DNA of 64,000 nt from Macquaria australasica. Taxonomy: Eukaryota > Chordata > Actinopteri > Centrarchiformes > Percichthyidae. Below the pieces are notes generated by a model that had not been told where the DNA came from, did no database searches, and saw only the letters and a list, made by a program, of their open reading frames with translations. Both the position numbers and the translations under genes were made by a program. Below are positions 36,847 through 48,079 of this stretch, in pieces. Within the stretch, counting starts at the first letter, position 1; every line of letters begins with the position of its first letter. The stretch is from contig SEMN01000349.1 of NCBI GenBank assembly GCA_005408345.1, positions 434,001 to 498,000 of the forward strand, read 5' to 3'.

Positions 36847-37044
36847 GGATCAAATACTTATTTCACTTAATCAAATATAAATAAATTTATAACCTTTATT
36901 TAATGTTTTTTCCTGGAGTTTTTTGTTGATATTCTGTCTCTCTGTAACAATGAACCTACCATAGAAATTATGGACTGTTCATGTCTTTTTAAGGGGGTAA
37001 ACTTACAAAATCAGCAGGGGATCAAATAATTATTTCCCCCACTG
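36847..37044. repeat. Right terminal inverted repeat of Tc1-like element
   Basis: It runs from GGATCAAATACTTATTTCAC to TTATTTCCCCCACTG, the inverted match of the left end with only a few differences. Confidence 0.93.
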
Positions 37045-37866
37045 TACAACATAATATTGATTGATTTTTTTTAAGTAAGGAGAGGACAAAGAAGTAGGTA
37101 CAAACAGCACAATGTTATTTGAAAATCCAAATTAGAACATTTTACATTTGGACATAAACTTTGGGGTACCAACACTGTGATTGTGATTTAAATAAAGTAA
37201 GAAGTTTTGTTGAAGTTCTGGATATTGTAGTAAATCCCCTGTAGACATGGTGATGCTTTTACCATCCTAAAAGTTTTGCTTTGCCAGCTCTGCAGTATCT
37301 CCATACTGCAGAGAAATGTTAACCAGACAACAGAGAAGTTGTCCTTGGAAACAGTTTGGAAAAGGGCAGGCACTTTCAAAAAATACTTGGCAGGTGATTG
37401 GATGAACCATCTGTCTATCTCGGGCTAACTTCAACCAATCAGATCAATGAACCATATGTTGTAGTAGGAGAGCCGAAGCCAAGCTGGGAGAAGAGCGAAA
37501 ACATCTTTTCCATCGAGAACAGCCTTTAGTGGCGTTCTTTGCTTTTCTTTCAATGAAGAAATACTCCACAGTTCTGATAATACTGATGCTATAGCAGCAT
37601 CTATGCTAACTTCTTTAGGAGACACCATTGCCGTCATTTTGAACAAACAGTTGCAGTCGTCATACCTAAAGTTACGTCACACCCGTAGCTGCCAGTAGTT
37701 CTTCATAGGGTGCTGATTGGTCCGAACCACTGTGCTTCAGTTTTTTATAAGGGGAAAGGCTAACAGGCCTACGGAGGCTTAAAGACCTTTATATGACTGC
37801 ATGGGAGATGCGTGGAGTAGGGTGTGGTGATTGAAGATAAAACTAAAGTTTGATCTAAAACACTGC

Positions 37867-37950
37867 AGCCCTGTCTCCTAAAAGTTAGGTTCATATACTA
37901 TTAATTTGCAACAGCAAATACAATTTCAGAGAAATTGTTTCAGATTACAT
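37867..37950 (+). repeat. Fragment of dispersed repeat (CCTGTCTCCTAAAAA family)
   Basis: CCCTGTCTCCTAAAAGTTAG, GTTCATATACTATTAAT and TTGCAACAGCAAATACAATT. The first part recurs at 44655-44700. Confidence 0.65.
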
Positions 37951-39523
37951 TTTTGATCAGCATACTGAGGACATCTTTTTTTTAACATATCTGCAAAGTA
38001 GCAAAATGTTGATACTAAACATATCTGCAAACTTTTCACTGACTACACTGCTGCAACTAAAGCATGATTCATGTTTTATGGTTCTGTTCAGGCAACTCAC
38101 TGTTCAGGAAAGATCATCCTCTTGATTAAATACTGAAAAAGTCAATGGTGACATGATACAGAACACATTTATGTCTTCAATATTTAAAGGTAACCTGTGG
38201 AGAGAACAAAATTATGTTTTTATTCAGTGTTTCTCACCAAAAAGACTGTGTCCTTGAGGCCTAACAAACCCACTGAATGCGTTTACTGCCTCATAAAACA
38301 TTTGCAAGTAGAGTTTTTTAAAAATATCCTAAATCCTGCTTTGTTTACAGTGGCAAGAATGTGTAATGCTTTGCCTCGTCCCTGTGCATGTGACACAAAC
38401 AAACAACAGGTTGGCTACAGGACCTGAACCATGGTCTCCTGTGTCAAAGTCCTGAGCCTTGTATGTCCAACTATTCACCCACCTCTGACTACCTGCGACT
38501 TCCGTGTGGTTCAAGAACATACCACACGCTAAAACAAAAAACATTATCATTGTACCAGTTTTAAATATTATGGCTGTAAACCTCCAGCTATAATGAAATT
38601 ACAGGAACAGCAAACTTTTAAAATGTTCACTGCAGGTTGTAGTTAGTGCATTGATGCATTGATATAATAGTCAGCTTTGAAATATCTCTAAAATTAAAAA
38701 TGATCTGTCATTGATCTTCACTCTATTGGACCCTATATAAACATTTGAATTTTTCTGTATTGTATATGTAATTGTCGCATATCATCTTCCGTAGATCTCA
38801 CCTGCCTCGCCCCTCCTTTGTCTCCCTGTCTATGTGATGGGAAGATAATTTTTTCCCCCTCTCACTCTAAGTTGTGATGCTTTTCATTTGGTGGAGTTGA
38901 AATCTAATTCTGTCAGATGGCTTTGATTCCTCTGTGAGCAAGAGGAGAGTGTGACTAAGCTGTGGTGGCTTTAATAAAAATAATTCCTTCTTTATGAAGA
39001 AGTGGTGTGATGGAGGCCGTCCACTGTCTCTGCATTAGGGAAATTAACATCCAGAGCCATTATTCAGACCACTCCATTAACAGCATGAATCTGACAGCTG
39101 CAGAGTGCCGAAAATATTGGTTGTATTAAAAACCTGTCGGATCGTAAATTAAACTGCAAAACAAACACATAATTGATAACATAGGATAGAAAAATAAGAC
39201 CTCAGGCTTTCATTATTGCCAATCTGTGCCTTCATACAGTAGTACGGAATTATGAAATGGAGCAAAGTTAATGTGATTGGTGGTAGATGTCGCTGTAGAA
39301 AAGTCCTCCTACATGTGTTTAGACTGCATCTGTCATGCATCACTACTGTATTGAAGCCTATTAAACAAGGCAAGGAAAAAAATAGATGAAATGTTGGGAT
39401 TGACTCATGACTCAAAATTATGACATACTGATTCAAAATTATGAGATAATAAGTAAGTCAAAATTAATTTAACTTTTTTTTTTAACTTATTCGATTTAAT
39501 GATTATTATTATTAGTTTAGTAT

Positions 39524-39583
39524 TGATCTATGTGGTGAAGTTTACACCACATAGATCACAATTACAGCATGTACTGTAATTGT
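39524..39583. repeat. Two adjacent hairpins
   Basis: TGATCTATGTGGTG pairs with CACCACATAGATCA (7-base loop). Starting at its last base, ACAATTACAG pairs with CTGTAATTGT (6-base loop). Confidence 0.88.
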
Positions 39584-39999
39584 CAAGATGTATAATCAGA
39601 AGAAGTGTAATTTATAGGGCATCCACCATAGTGCCAAAAGTAGTTCCCGCTAGCTTATATTATAGCAATATAATATAGGAAGTTCTGCCAAATTGCTATG
39701 CGCTCTAGAGCCGGGTTAGCCAGAAAGCTACTCCAATGTGGAGAAGTGTGGCAGGTGCGGTTGAAGGTGCCCACAATAGTGATCTGCCAGAGAGTTTGGA
39801 CGAACATGAATGGATGCATGAATGGAAGATGCCCAACTCCTGGCTTGATATTAAGAGAGCAGATCTTGGATGTTTTGTGTACAGAGAAGCTTAAAGGTTG
39901 TTACTTGCTGAACAGAAAAGAGACATATACTTTGTCAAAGACTGAAAAAAATGTAAGAAACTGATGGATGATAAGCAGAGATGTAAAATCAACAGGATT

Positions 40000-40557
40000 T
40001 GTAGTCAGGCAAAACCTGTGCAACCTATGGAAAACCTTCCACCTCTCTCTCCGCTGCCTTGTATCACTTTGCTAAGCCCCTCCCACCAAACCCACAACTT
40101 TGTCTTCTCAAAGATGCCCAATCAGAGTAGAGCGCCCCAGGCTCAGAGGCAGCTGCTACGTCGTCCATCAGCGGGATGAGAGGCTAGTACACCACACACA
40201 CCACTGTGTTATTCCCCACTGTTTGTCATCATGCCTCTTTGCAACTCGTTGATATGAGCGCCATGGCATCGAACATAATGAGCCCGATGCTCTGTGTGGA
40301 GACAGGGCGTGTTCATACACGCGCATCTGCGTTTGTAGAACAGCCAATAGGAACACGCCCTCTCTCTGAAATGACCTGTGATTGGCCAAAGTCTCCCGTC
40401 ACGGGCTAGATTTTCTGAAGCCTGAAAACAGAGGCAAGAAGAGGCGCAGAAGCAGAAGTTTTCTCTCAGACCACTTGAATTACAATATGCCGAACGGTTA
40501 TTGTGGAATTCTTTCCCAATGACGCCAAAAAAATACTTCCTACCCCACCTTTAAAGC
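40000..40557 (+). repeat. Probable widespread fish dispersed repeat
   Basis: GTCTCCCGTCACGGGCTAGA, AGCCTGAAAACAGAGGCAAG, AAGAGGCGCAGAAGCAGAAG, CACTTGAATTACAATATGC and the ending CACCTTTAAAGCAC match, from memory, a dispersed repeat found in many teleosts. It is GC-richer than its flanks. The left boundary is uncertain. Confidence 0.6.
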
Positions 40558-41386
40558 ACTAGTAAAACCATCAGTTTGGTTTTGTCTGGTCTCCTCTTAC
40601 AAACTTGTATCCAGTTTGTTTGTGGTATCTCATGCGGACGCCCCCTGACCCCCCACCCTCCTCCCATACCATCTAATTGAGGCATTGTGTTTCCAGCGAG
40701 CGCAGATAGCTCTTCTGTCTGTGTCTTAAGACAGTAAAATACACTTAACCTTCAGATGGACTCGGGCCGGTTGGAAGGACAGCCACCATTTCAGGACTCA
40801 AATCTTTTTTCTCTATCAACTTAATTGTGTTTTTCAATTATTTCCCCCGATTTTCTGTCTCCTGACATTCGCTGTAAAGACATTGTTACCCCAATCCTCC
40901 TACAGCACCAGCACTCCTTTGTTTTATGGAACTTTTTCTTGATCCAGAGAAATGTAAAGCCTTGAGTCTGCCTTCAGAGTTAAATTTCTGTTTGTCTGCT
41001 TGTTGTTGTGTTATTGTATATTCCTATTTTTTTTACCTTTTTGACTAAATCTTTTCTCTCACAGTATTTTTACTGTATGCCGTTCACTTTTACTTCCTCC
41101 CTCCTTCATTCTCACATCAGTTTCCTGCTGGTATTGATTCCCTCCCTCAGTCCCCGGTGATCAGGTTTTACCGGTCTCTCATTGATTACCAATGGAGGCA
41201 GAGTCGAGGTGCATCATGGGAAGATGGTGGGGCTGCATCTCGAGAGGGGATGGTTGGGAAGGTTGTTGGTTGGATTTCCTCAGCAGGGTTACTAAAAAAC
41301 AAGATACAAAAACATAAATATATACTCTTTTTTTTGTAGCTCTTTCTCTCTTTATGTACATATTATATATGCCCATATTTCAGTTA

Positions 41387-41500
41387 GGGCTGGGCGGTAA
41401 TTCATTGTATTATATAATACAATTACCATTATAATTGATATTTACAGTAATTGATAATTATTGCTTATTAGATTTCAGTAGAATTGTATTGTGTTGTTAT
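41387..41500 (+). repeat. Possible old repeat starting AGGGCTGGGCGGTAA
   Basis: AGGGCTGGGCG at the start resembles the common fish repeat that begins GGGCTGGGCGATAT, but the following AT-rich part is too degraded to confirm. Confidence 0.4.
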
Positions 41501-42344
41501 CACAATTAGAATTAAAATGAGAATATTTTGTGTATGGACTTTCTCATATTTTGCCAAATCCTGTTATGTGTTGTAATACAAATTTCAGCAGCATCACCTA
41601 ACACTAAATAGAGCATGATGATAATAATAAACTAAATGATGGAGACACTGTGTCACCAATTTGTTTCACGCATTTCTCAGTACTGAGTTCACTTTTTTGA
41701 AAAACTCTTCACACAGTCAACACAGGAGCAGTCAAAAGGACTAAAACTTTTCATTGCTTTGACACAAAGTACATTCGGTGACCACATCTTTCACAATTCA
41801 TAAATTGTTTTCTCACTCAAACTCAACCACCAGAAAAACTGTGTGGATTTATAGCCTATTTCATGCACGTTACTATTTTAAAAACTGTTGAATTTAACTT
41901 CAAAAACTAGCAATACAAACTTTAATTGGAAGACAAAAATTAACAACCACAGCTGATTGGCATTTTAACTGAAAACCCAAGTGTATTAGGAGAGAGGACA
42001 TAAGGTGTGATGTAGATGAGAACTTGTGGTTAAATGCTGAAGACGGGGTTGATGAGTGTTGCTGTATATCCATCAGTGGACAGAGCGGTGACTTCAGTAT
42101 AAATAAAGTTTAAATTCAGTCACAATGCGGATAAAGTATAAAAGAAATCTGAAAACATTTCTGTATTTGTATGAAAGACAAAACACTTATTTGTTTAAAT
42201 TGTCACAATTAAATTCTGAGGATAATCTGGATGACAGCAGGTTGTTTTGAATTTGAAGTTAATTGGTAGGGAGCTGACCCCAATGTGTGTGTGTGTGTGC
42301 GCGTGTGCACTGCTATATTGATTAGTGTTCTTCAAACGAAGAAA

Positions 42345-42790
42345 TCAGCTCTGCTCTTCTTTCTCTTTCTTTCTCTTTTTTCTTTCCTTTGTTTCACTTT
42401 TTTCTCCTTTACCTCGTCCTCCTTTTGGGCCCTTTTTCCACCCTCTCTTTTGCTTCATCCTAATCTCCTTCTCTTCTTTTTTCTTCTTTAGTCTCTCCGT
42501 CATCCCTCTATTTTGCCTTTCCCTCTTCTTTACTTTTCTTAGTTTCTTTTCCTTTCATCCTGCTGTCTCGGCTTTTCTCTCATTCTCCCATTTTACCGTT
42601 TGTCCGTTCTTCCCTTTTCCCTTTTCTCTCATTGTTTCCTTCTTTACCCCTTCCTTCATTTGCACCTGCCTTCAATTTTTCTTGTCTGTGTTTTCTCCTC
42701 TTTCTCATACATCCTTCCTTTTATTTTCATTAATTATTTCATTTCATCCTTTCCCTCCCTCTCACACAATCACTCCTTGTTCTCCAGTCA
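42345..42790 (+). repeat. Pyrimidine-rich tract
   Basis: Over 400 bases that are overwhelmingly C and T on the + strand. The Phe/Ser/Leu-rich open frame 42325-42801 is a composition artefact. Confidence 0.88.
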
Positions 42791-42912
42791 AAAATATGTA
42801 AATTATTTGATTTAAAAACAAAAATTATCTCAAAGCTTAAAGCAAACATTAAAATATAAAAATATAAAATGTTTATACAATAAAAAATAGATTGCATTAA
42901 TGAATATTTCAG

Positions 42913-42913
<1 letters not shown>

Positions 42914-42992
<79 letters not shown>

Positions 42993-43042
42993 GTATACAC
43001 ATATGTGTGTGTGTGTGTGTGTGTATGTATATATGTATAGAT
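42914..43042 (+). repeat. Compound (AT)n(GT)n(AT)n(GT)n microsatellite
   Basis: AT, GT, AT, then GT runs in succession, joined by TGTATATGTATACACATATG. Confidence 0.95.
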
Positions 43043-44654
43043 AGATGTTTTTTTTTAGTTCTTACTGTTTTTCTTTTGCTCAGTAACATTTCAGTTCTTT
43101 CTTTTTTATGACACGTCCATATTTTTACACTGATTACATGAACTCCACAGGTTGTTGCATTACACCATCCTGCCCTCTTTTAATAGATTCCTTCCTTTAT
43201 GGATAATGTCATTCCAGCTAGAAAGCCTTTTCATCCCAATCCATCCATAGTTTTTTATAAAGATTTAGCCGAGCTGAGGCAAGCATAGAGGGGAGCTCGT
43301 CCGTCCCCCTCTTTAGTTTATTGGGTTATGTTTGGGAGCAGGTTGGCCAACAAATAGGATTTAGATACAATGTCATTATAATAGATCTGCTGGTTGTGAA
43401 GGAAGCAGATCGATAGGCTTTAAAAATCAATCAGTCCATCCACACAGGCCGAGAGGCAGCAGGTACACAGACAGGAAGTGATGCTACCTGACGATTGTCT
43501 GCAGAAAACCTCTCATCTCACAAATGATGAAAGTTCAGGGCATCTGTCTTTAAAATGTCTTAGATTATTTCTTATGGCTGCACCGCTGAGTCAAATGAAG
43601 AGTCGTTATTATCCATGCATCATTTAGTCTGTCTTACTTGGTACCCTTGGAAACTCTGGAAATATTTTAAACACATCACTAGGACTAGAAACCTCTGTTG
43701 AGCAGAGACGTAAAGTTTCTAGTTTTCTGTCTCTGCTCGCTTTTAGTTTATAACACCTGTGACCAGCAGACAGGTTTTGTCATCTTTGTTACTTTATTTA
43801 GTTTGTAAAGGAAAATTCTGATATTTTTCAACCTGGGTCTTATTCTTGTAATTTTATCCATACTATTTTGACTATGTCAATAGAGGTAAACATAGATAAT
43901 TCCTAAATGTCCTGAAAAGCTTTGTTTGCATTATAGGGGTTGTACTCGTTTGCATGACCCATAATCATAATGGCCACAGTGATGAGAATAAAACTCAGGT
44001 GAACAAATTTGGTCGAGGAAGTAGGGGACACAATGAAGTCAGGTTCTTTAACGAAAAAAAGAAATGAAAAACCCTAAAACTAAACTAACAAATAAACTTA
44101 ACTTTAAAAAAAAAAAATCATATTATACAGACACATTGTCACCCTAAATCAAGCTGAGTTTTCCCAGAAAACATGCAAAGGAGGTTTTTTCAGCCCCGAA
44201 TAGTTTCTTCAGATCTTCCTCTCAGACTGCACACAGCTTCAAAAACCTCCACCAATGAGAAGGTTAAGGCAGCCTGTACATATGCTCATGAATCTTATTT
44301 TTGTGAGTGCATGGTAATAATTGAAGGCAACCCAGATGTATGCATCAGTGTTTTGACGTTTGCAGCATTGCCTAGAGTTACAATTACAGTATTATTTAGC
44401 TCAACAGTCTGAATTTGACGCTGGATTTGGAGATATTATGTTGATGATATGGCCTCAAGCGCAGCAAGGGGTGCCCATCCAATGAGGTGTCAGGTGTGAC
44501 TGAACCGTCCTTTTACTGTTTGACTGCGGGTAGTGAACACACCAATGCATATACACATTCACACCACACATTGTACACTCGTTCTCCACTCATCCATCCT
44601 TTCTAACAGTTTAGAGGGCACTACCAACGGTGCTCACTTAAATTGTGTTTCCCA

Positions 44655-44700
44655 CCCCTGTCTCCTAAAAACTAGGTTTATATACTACTAAACGTCTTGA
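44655..44700 (+). repeat. Fragment of dispersed repeat (CCTGTCTCCTAAAAA family)
   Basis: CCCTGTCTCCTAAAAACTAG followed by GTTTATATACTACTAA matches 37867-37905. Confidence 0.65.
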
Positions 44701-45059
44701 TTTTGTCTCTGAAACCTGCACATACCTCTTCCTTCTGTCTGAATCAGTCTCTCTCCACCTCGCTTTACTTTCTCTTTCTCTCTGTAAATCTCAACTTTTT
44801 AGTGATTCTGGTTGGGAGTCCATCTCTAATTCTGTTATCTACTGGCCCAGTCTGGCCCAGGGGTGGATGCCATCTATAATCCATTTATCAGAGCCGGCCG
44901 CTGGGCCTTCTTCCAAATGACAGCTGGACTTTAGCAATCTCATTATAAAAAGCACCAGGATATAGTATGGAAATATGGGGGGATGGGCTCCTGAGGTCCG
45001 AAAAATGGTCTGAGAAACAAACACAGTGGACAAAATATTACAACAGAATGTATATACTG

Positions 45060-45292
45060 TATATGTATAGATGATATATTTCAGTAACTTTCTTTCTCAT
45101 CTCTTCTGGAATTTCTTTTGATCGTGGCATACTGTGCTGCTTGTTGAGACCTTTTAGCCAGCTTTACATTGCTGGAAAGATTCTATTTAAGTGATGTTTA
45201 GATTCAACAGGGCTGGCAGTAATCAAGCCTGATTGTGTCTAGTCTAACTGAACCCAAGTATCAAATACTTTTTCATGGCACTATATGTATAT
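45060..45292. repeat. Likely end of a DNA transposon (TTTTTCATGGCACTA terminus)
   Basis: It ends CAAATACTTTTTCATGGCAC followed by TATATG. This looks like the inverted terminus of a frequent fish element that begins CAGTGCCATGAAAAAGTATT. Upstream CTTGTTGAGACC and GATTGTGTCTAGTCTAACTG appear in copies I recall. Only one end was found, 17 bp from the next transposon. Confidence 0.5.
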
Positions 45293-45440
45293 GTGCATAT
45301 GTATATATACAGTCGTGAAAATGATAGGACACCCCATAAAAAACCTTTGTCTTTTTCAGCATATTTAAACATATGGACATTTGATCGTCATTTTAACAAT
45401 ATTGAGAGATGGTGGTAATATAACTAAACAAAACTGAAAA

Positions 45441-45720
45441 AAATCCCAGAATGCAAAGCACACCTGACGACAGGAGCCGTTTAGCTCAAACTTGCGGAGT
45501 ATACCGCGTAGTTGAGTCGGACTGAGGTCGGATCACGTTCCCACCACAAACGAACCAGACCGAGACCACCTCCTCTAAAGGGTGTCGGTACGGTTGTTTT
45601 GGTCCATACCCGAGTGCAATTACTGTGTTCACACCTGCCCATACCAACCGCACTAACCGGGCAAAGGCACCAGGGTTCGTTTGAACTGATCCAAATAAGT
45701 TAGGTGTGAAAACGCCCTAA
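45441..45720. mobile_element. Repeat nested in the Tc1-like element
   Basis: The block begins near ATCCCAGAATGCAAAGCACA and ends TAGGTGTGAAAACGCCCTAA. The right end, with GGTTCGTTTGAACTGATCC nearby, resembles a frequent fish non-autonomous element with GTGTGAAAACGCCCTAA ends. It separates the left inverted repeat region from the remaining helix-turn-helix codons. No clear inverted repeats or target duplications were found. Confidence 0.5.
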
Positions 45721-46612
45721 AAAGATCTCCATACAATTAGAAATCAGCCATTCCACACATAATTTACAAGTGCCAACATGGCCAGATCAGGCCGTCCTAT
45801 CAAGTTCAGCCCAAGAGCTTGACTGTAAGAAGTCTCCAACAATCCTAAAATGTCATCACAGGACCTACAGGTAGCTCTTGTCACAGTTGATGTCAAAGTA
45901 CAAGCTCATGCTTCTACCATCAGAAAGAGACTGCACAAGTTTGATTTTCATGGGAGGTGTGCAAGGACAAGGGCAAGACTAAAGTTTGCCAGAAAACACC
46001 TAGACAAAGACCCGGACTTCTGGAACAATATGCTTTGGACAGATCAATCCAAAGTTGAATTATTTGGGCACAGTAACAGAAGACATGTTTGGCGCACACC
46101 AAAGACAGCTTTTCAGCACAAGAACCTCATACCAACTGAGAAGCATGGGGGTAGAAATGTCATGCTTTGCTTTGCTGCTGCAAGGCCTGGCCATCTCACC
46201 ATCATAGAATCCACTATGAATTCTTTATAGTGTCAGAGGGGGCTTGGACAATGTGAGACCATCTGTCCAAAAATTTAAGCTGAAGAGGATGTGGACCATG
46301 CAACATGACAATGACCCAAAACATTCCAGTAAATCCACCAGGGAATGGCTCAAAAGAAAGAAATGCAGAGTTATGGAATGGCCAAGTCAAAGCCCGGATC
46401 TTAATCCTATTGAGATGCTGTGAGGTGATATGAAACTGGCTGTGCATGCAAGAAACCCCTCAAACATCACACGGCTGCAAGTTTTCAAATTCTGCATGAG
46501 GGAGTGGGAAAAACTTTCTCCCAGTCGATGTCAGAGACTGGTAGACAGTAATAGGAAATGTCTAACTGAGGTTATTTCAGCCAAAGTGGGCAATAGCAAT
46601 ACCAGCTATTAG
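45721..46612 (+). pseudogene. Tc1-like transposase pseudogene, 5' truncated
   Basis: It starts within the helix-turn-helix (KISIQLEISHST), directly after the nested insertion. Next come the GRP linker (ARSGRPIKFSPRA, followed by stops), STIRKRLHKFDFHGR, and then a loss of about a dozen codons before ARLKFARKHLDKD. The catalytic core shows MLWTDQSKVELFG (first Asp kept, the following Glu now Gln), MQHDNDPKHSSKS (second Asp) and SPDLNPIEML followed by TGA (Glu kept, then a stop). It ends ISAKVGNSNTSY and TAG. At least two frame shifts and several stops make it non-functional. Confidence 0.92.
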
Positions 46613-47532
46613 GGCATAGGGTGTCCTAACTTTTTCTTCAGTAGGAATTGGCATCTTTGTTCATTTTCTGTTACATAAATGATAACAAAGTTAAATTTTC
46701 ATTAGTTTTGGTTCAGTTACATCATCTTTATCTATATTGTTTTAAAGATCAAAAATTGATATGTCCATATTTCATTAAAAAAAACTAAATATTTCATGGG
46801 ATGTCCTAATTTTTTCACGATTGTATGTGTGTATGCAGTGCACTCCCTGAGTAGCCTAAGTATCAAAGAAACTTTTGCTCACCCCTCTTTCTAAGAGTCC
46901 GTTCTGCCGTGACATCAGTTCATAAGGAATGACATACACGTGGTGTAAAGATGTTAACTTTACGTTCCATCTTAAGTCTGTGTTGTAACTAATTTGTATG
47001 ATGCAACCTGTTTTTACTAAGGCCCCATTTACACCTCTCATTTCAAGTGTCTCGACAATCAAATCCAGATGTGATGTAATACACTTGTGTTTACACTTAT
47101 AGTATGTGTCTTGATTGGCCAATCTGATTTTAATCCATCTTGGTGTCCAGGGGTTTCATGTCGATCAAGGTCATACCTTCTCCACTGGTAGTCATGTGCC
47201 TGAAGTTACTGTTATCACGGTCTCCTTTTTATCCGGGGTCGTCATTCTTTAGTTTTCAATAATCACTTACCTCATTGAGGATCATGTGACCTGTGAAACA
47301 CCATGAAGATCAACGGGAAGTAGACACAGCAGTGACTCTCTCTCTTTCTCTGTTCTTCACACCCAATGTGCTCACTCACCCCTCACTCCTCACAGACTGT
47401 GTATGTGTGTGTGTGTGGTGAGTGAGTGCTTGTTCCCCTGCAATACAAATCCATAATAATGCTTTGCTTGCTCATCCAGAGAGAGAGAAAATAAGAAATA
47501 GAAATCAGAGGGTGGAGGCGATGGGAAGGGGG

Positions 47533-47557
47533 GTGTGTGTGTATGTGCACGGATGTT

Positions 47558-47610
<53 letters not shown>
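47533..47610 (+). repeat. Short (GT)n followed by (AC)n microsatellite
   Basis: GTGTGTGTGTATGTG at 47533-47547, then an AC run at about 47569-47610. The two are complementary over a short distance. Confidence 0.92.
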
Positions 47611-47614
<4 letters not shown>

Positions 47615-47823
47615 GTTTTTATGTAGTCCTTGTTGGGCCTTTGATCCAAGGTGTGTAAGGAGCTCTCATCTCCTACTGTGATACTCACACACACACACAT
47701 ACACTTATTGGTCACACACAGTCTTATATTCCTCTCAGGGCTGCAGCAGTTCCCCACTGTGTAGACCCTGTGACACGCACACACACAAAAGAGGTTATTT
47801 TGGGGTCGTCTTGGTGAACACAA

Positions 47824-47875
47824 TGGACGGACACGCCCACACCCACACCCACACCCAAGCACACCCAAGCACACC

Positions 47876-47932
<57 letters not shown>
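47824..47932 (+). repeat. (CACACC)n/(CACACCCAAG)n minisatellite fused to (AC)n
   Basis: Three CCCACA units and three CACACCCAAR units grade into about 26 AC units (47880-47932). The CACCC-containing part probably arose by expansion from the AC run. Confidence 0.92.
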
Positions 47933-48052
47933 CAAAAGGGTTTCCAGTTGCACGTGTCCAAAATCCTTCCAGAGGTCTGTGAACATGACCGTCTGTATGT
48001 GAGTGTGTTTGCACTGTGACTAAAGGCTTTCAGCGGGACAATAAGACGTGTG

Positions 48053-48079
48053 CCTGTGTGTGTGTGTGTGTGTGTGTGT
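48053..48079 (+). repeat. (GT)n microsatellite
   Basis: About 13 GT units. Confidence 0.93.

Larger units (their letters stand above)
35449..37044 (-). mobile_element. Tc1-like DNA transposon, complete ends, inactive
   Basis: The 1,596 bp element is bounded by TA (35447-35448 and 37045-37046). It has terminal inverted repeats of about 200 bp: left 35449-35649, starting CAGTGGGGGAAATAATTATT; right 36847-37044, ending AATAATTATTTCCCCCACTG. The arms are nearly identical, so it is younger than most repeats here. It carries a disrupted transposase on the minus strand, antisense to wdr7. Ends and protein match the fish Tc1 group whose transposase starts MGKTKELSKDVRDKIVDLHK. The long arms suggest the IR/DR type. 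Confidence 0.96.
45310..46823 (+). mobile_element. Second Tc1-like transposon, degenerate, with nested insertion
   Basis: The 1,514 bp element is bounded by TA (45308-45309, 46824-46825). Imperfect inverted ends are CAGTCGTGAAAATGATAGGA at the left and, read inward on the other strand, CAATCGTGAAAAAATTAGGA at the right. It carries a + strand transposase relic of a family different from the one at 35449-37044. It is older, judging by many frame breaks and stop codons. A foreign block (about 45441-45720) has replaced the start of the transposase gene. Confidence 0.92.

Noticed and set aside
42325..42801. 158-codon open frame rich in Phe, Ser and Leu
   Set aside because: It is a pyrimidine-tract artefact: C/T-only DNA lacks stop codons and always yields Phe/Ser/Leu/Pro.
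43805..43900. AAAGGAAAATTCTGATATTT and CAACCTGGGTCTTATT, resembling one end of the MITE at 7247-7641
   Set aside because: Only one end is seen, with several mismatches. The opposite end and TTAA duplications were not found, so I did not call an element.
47383..47961. 192-codon minus-strand open frame
   Set aside because: Cys/Val repeats come from GT arrays on the minus strand. The rest has no recognisable domain.
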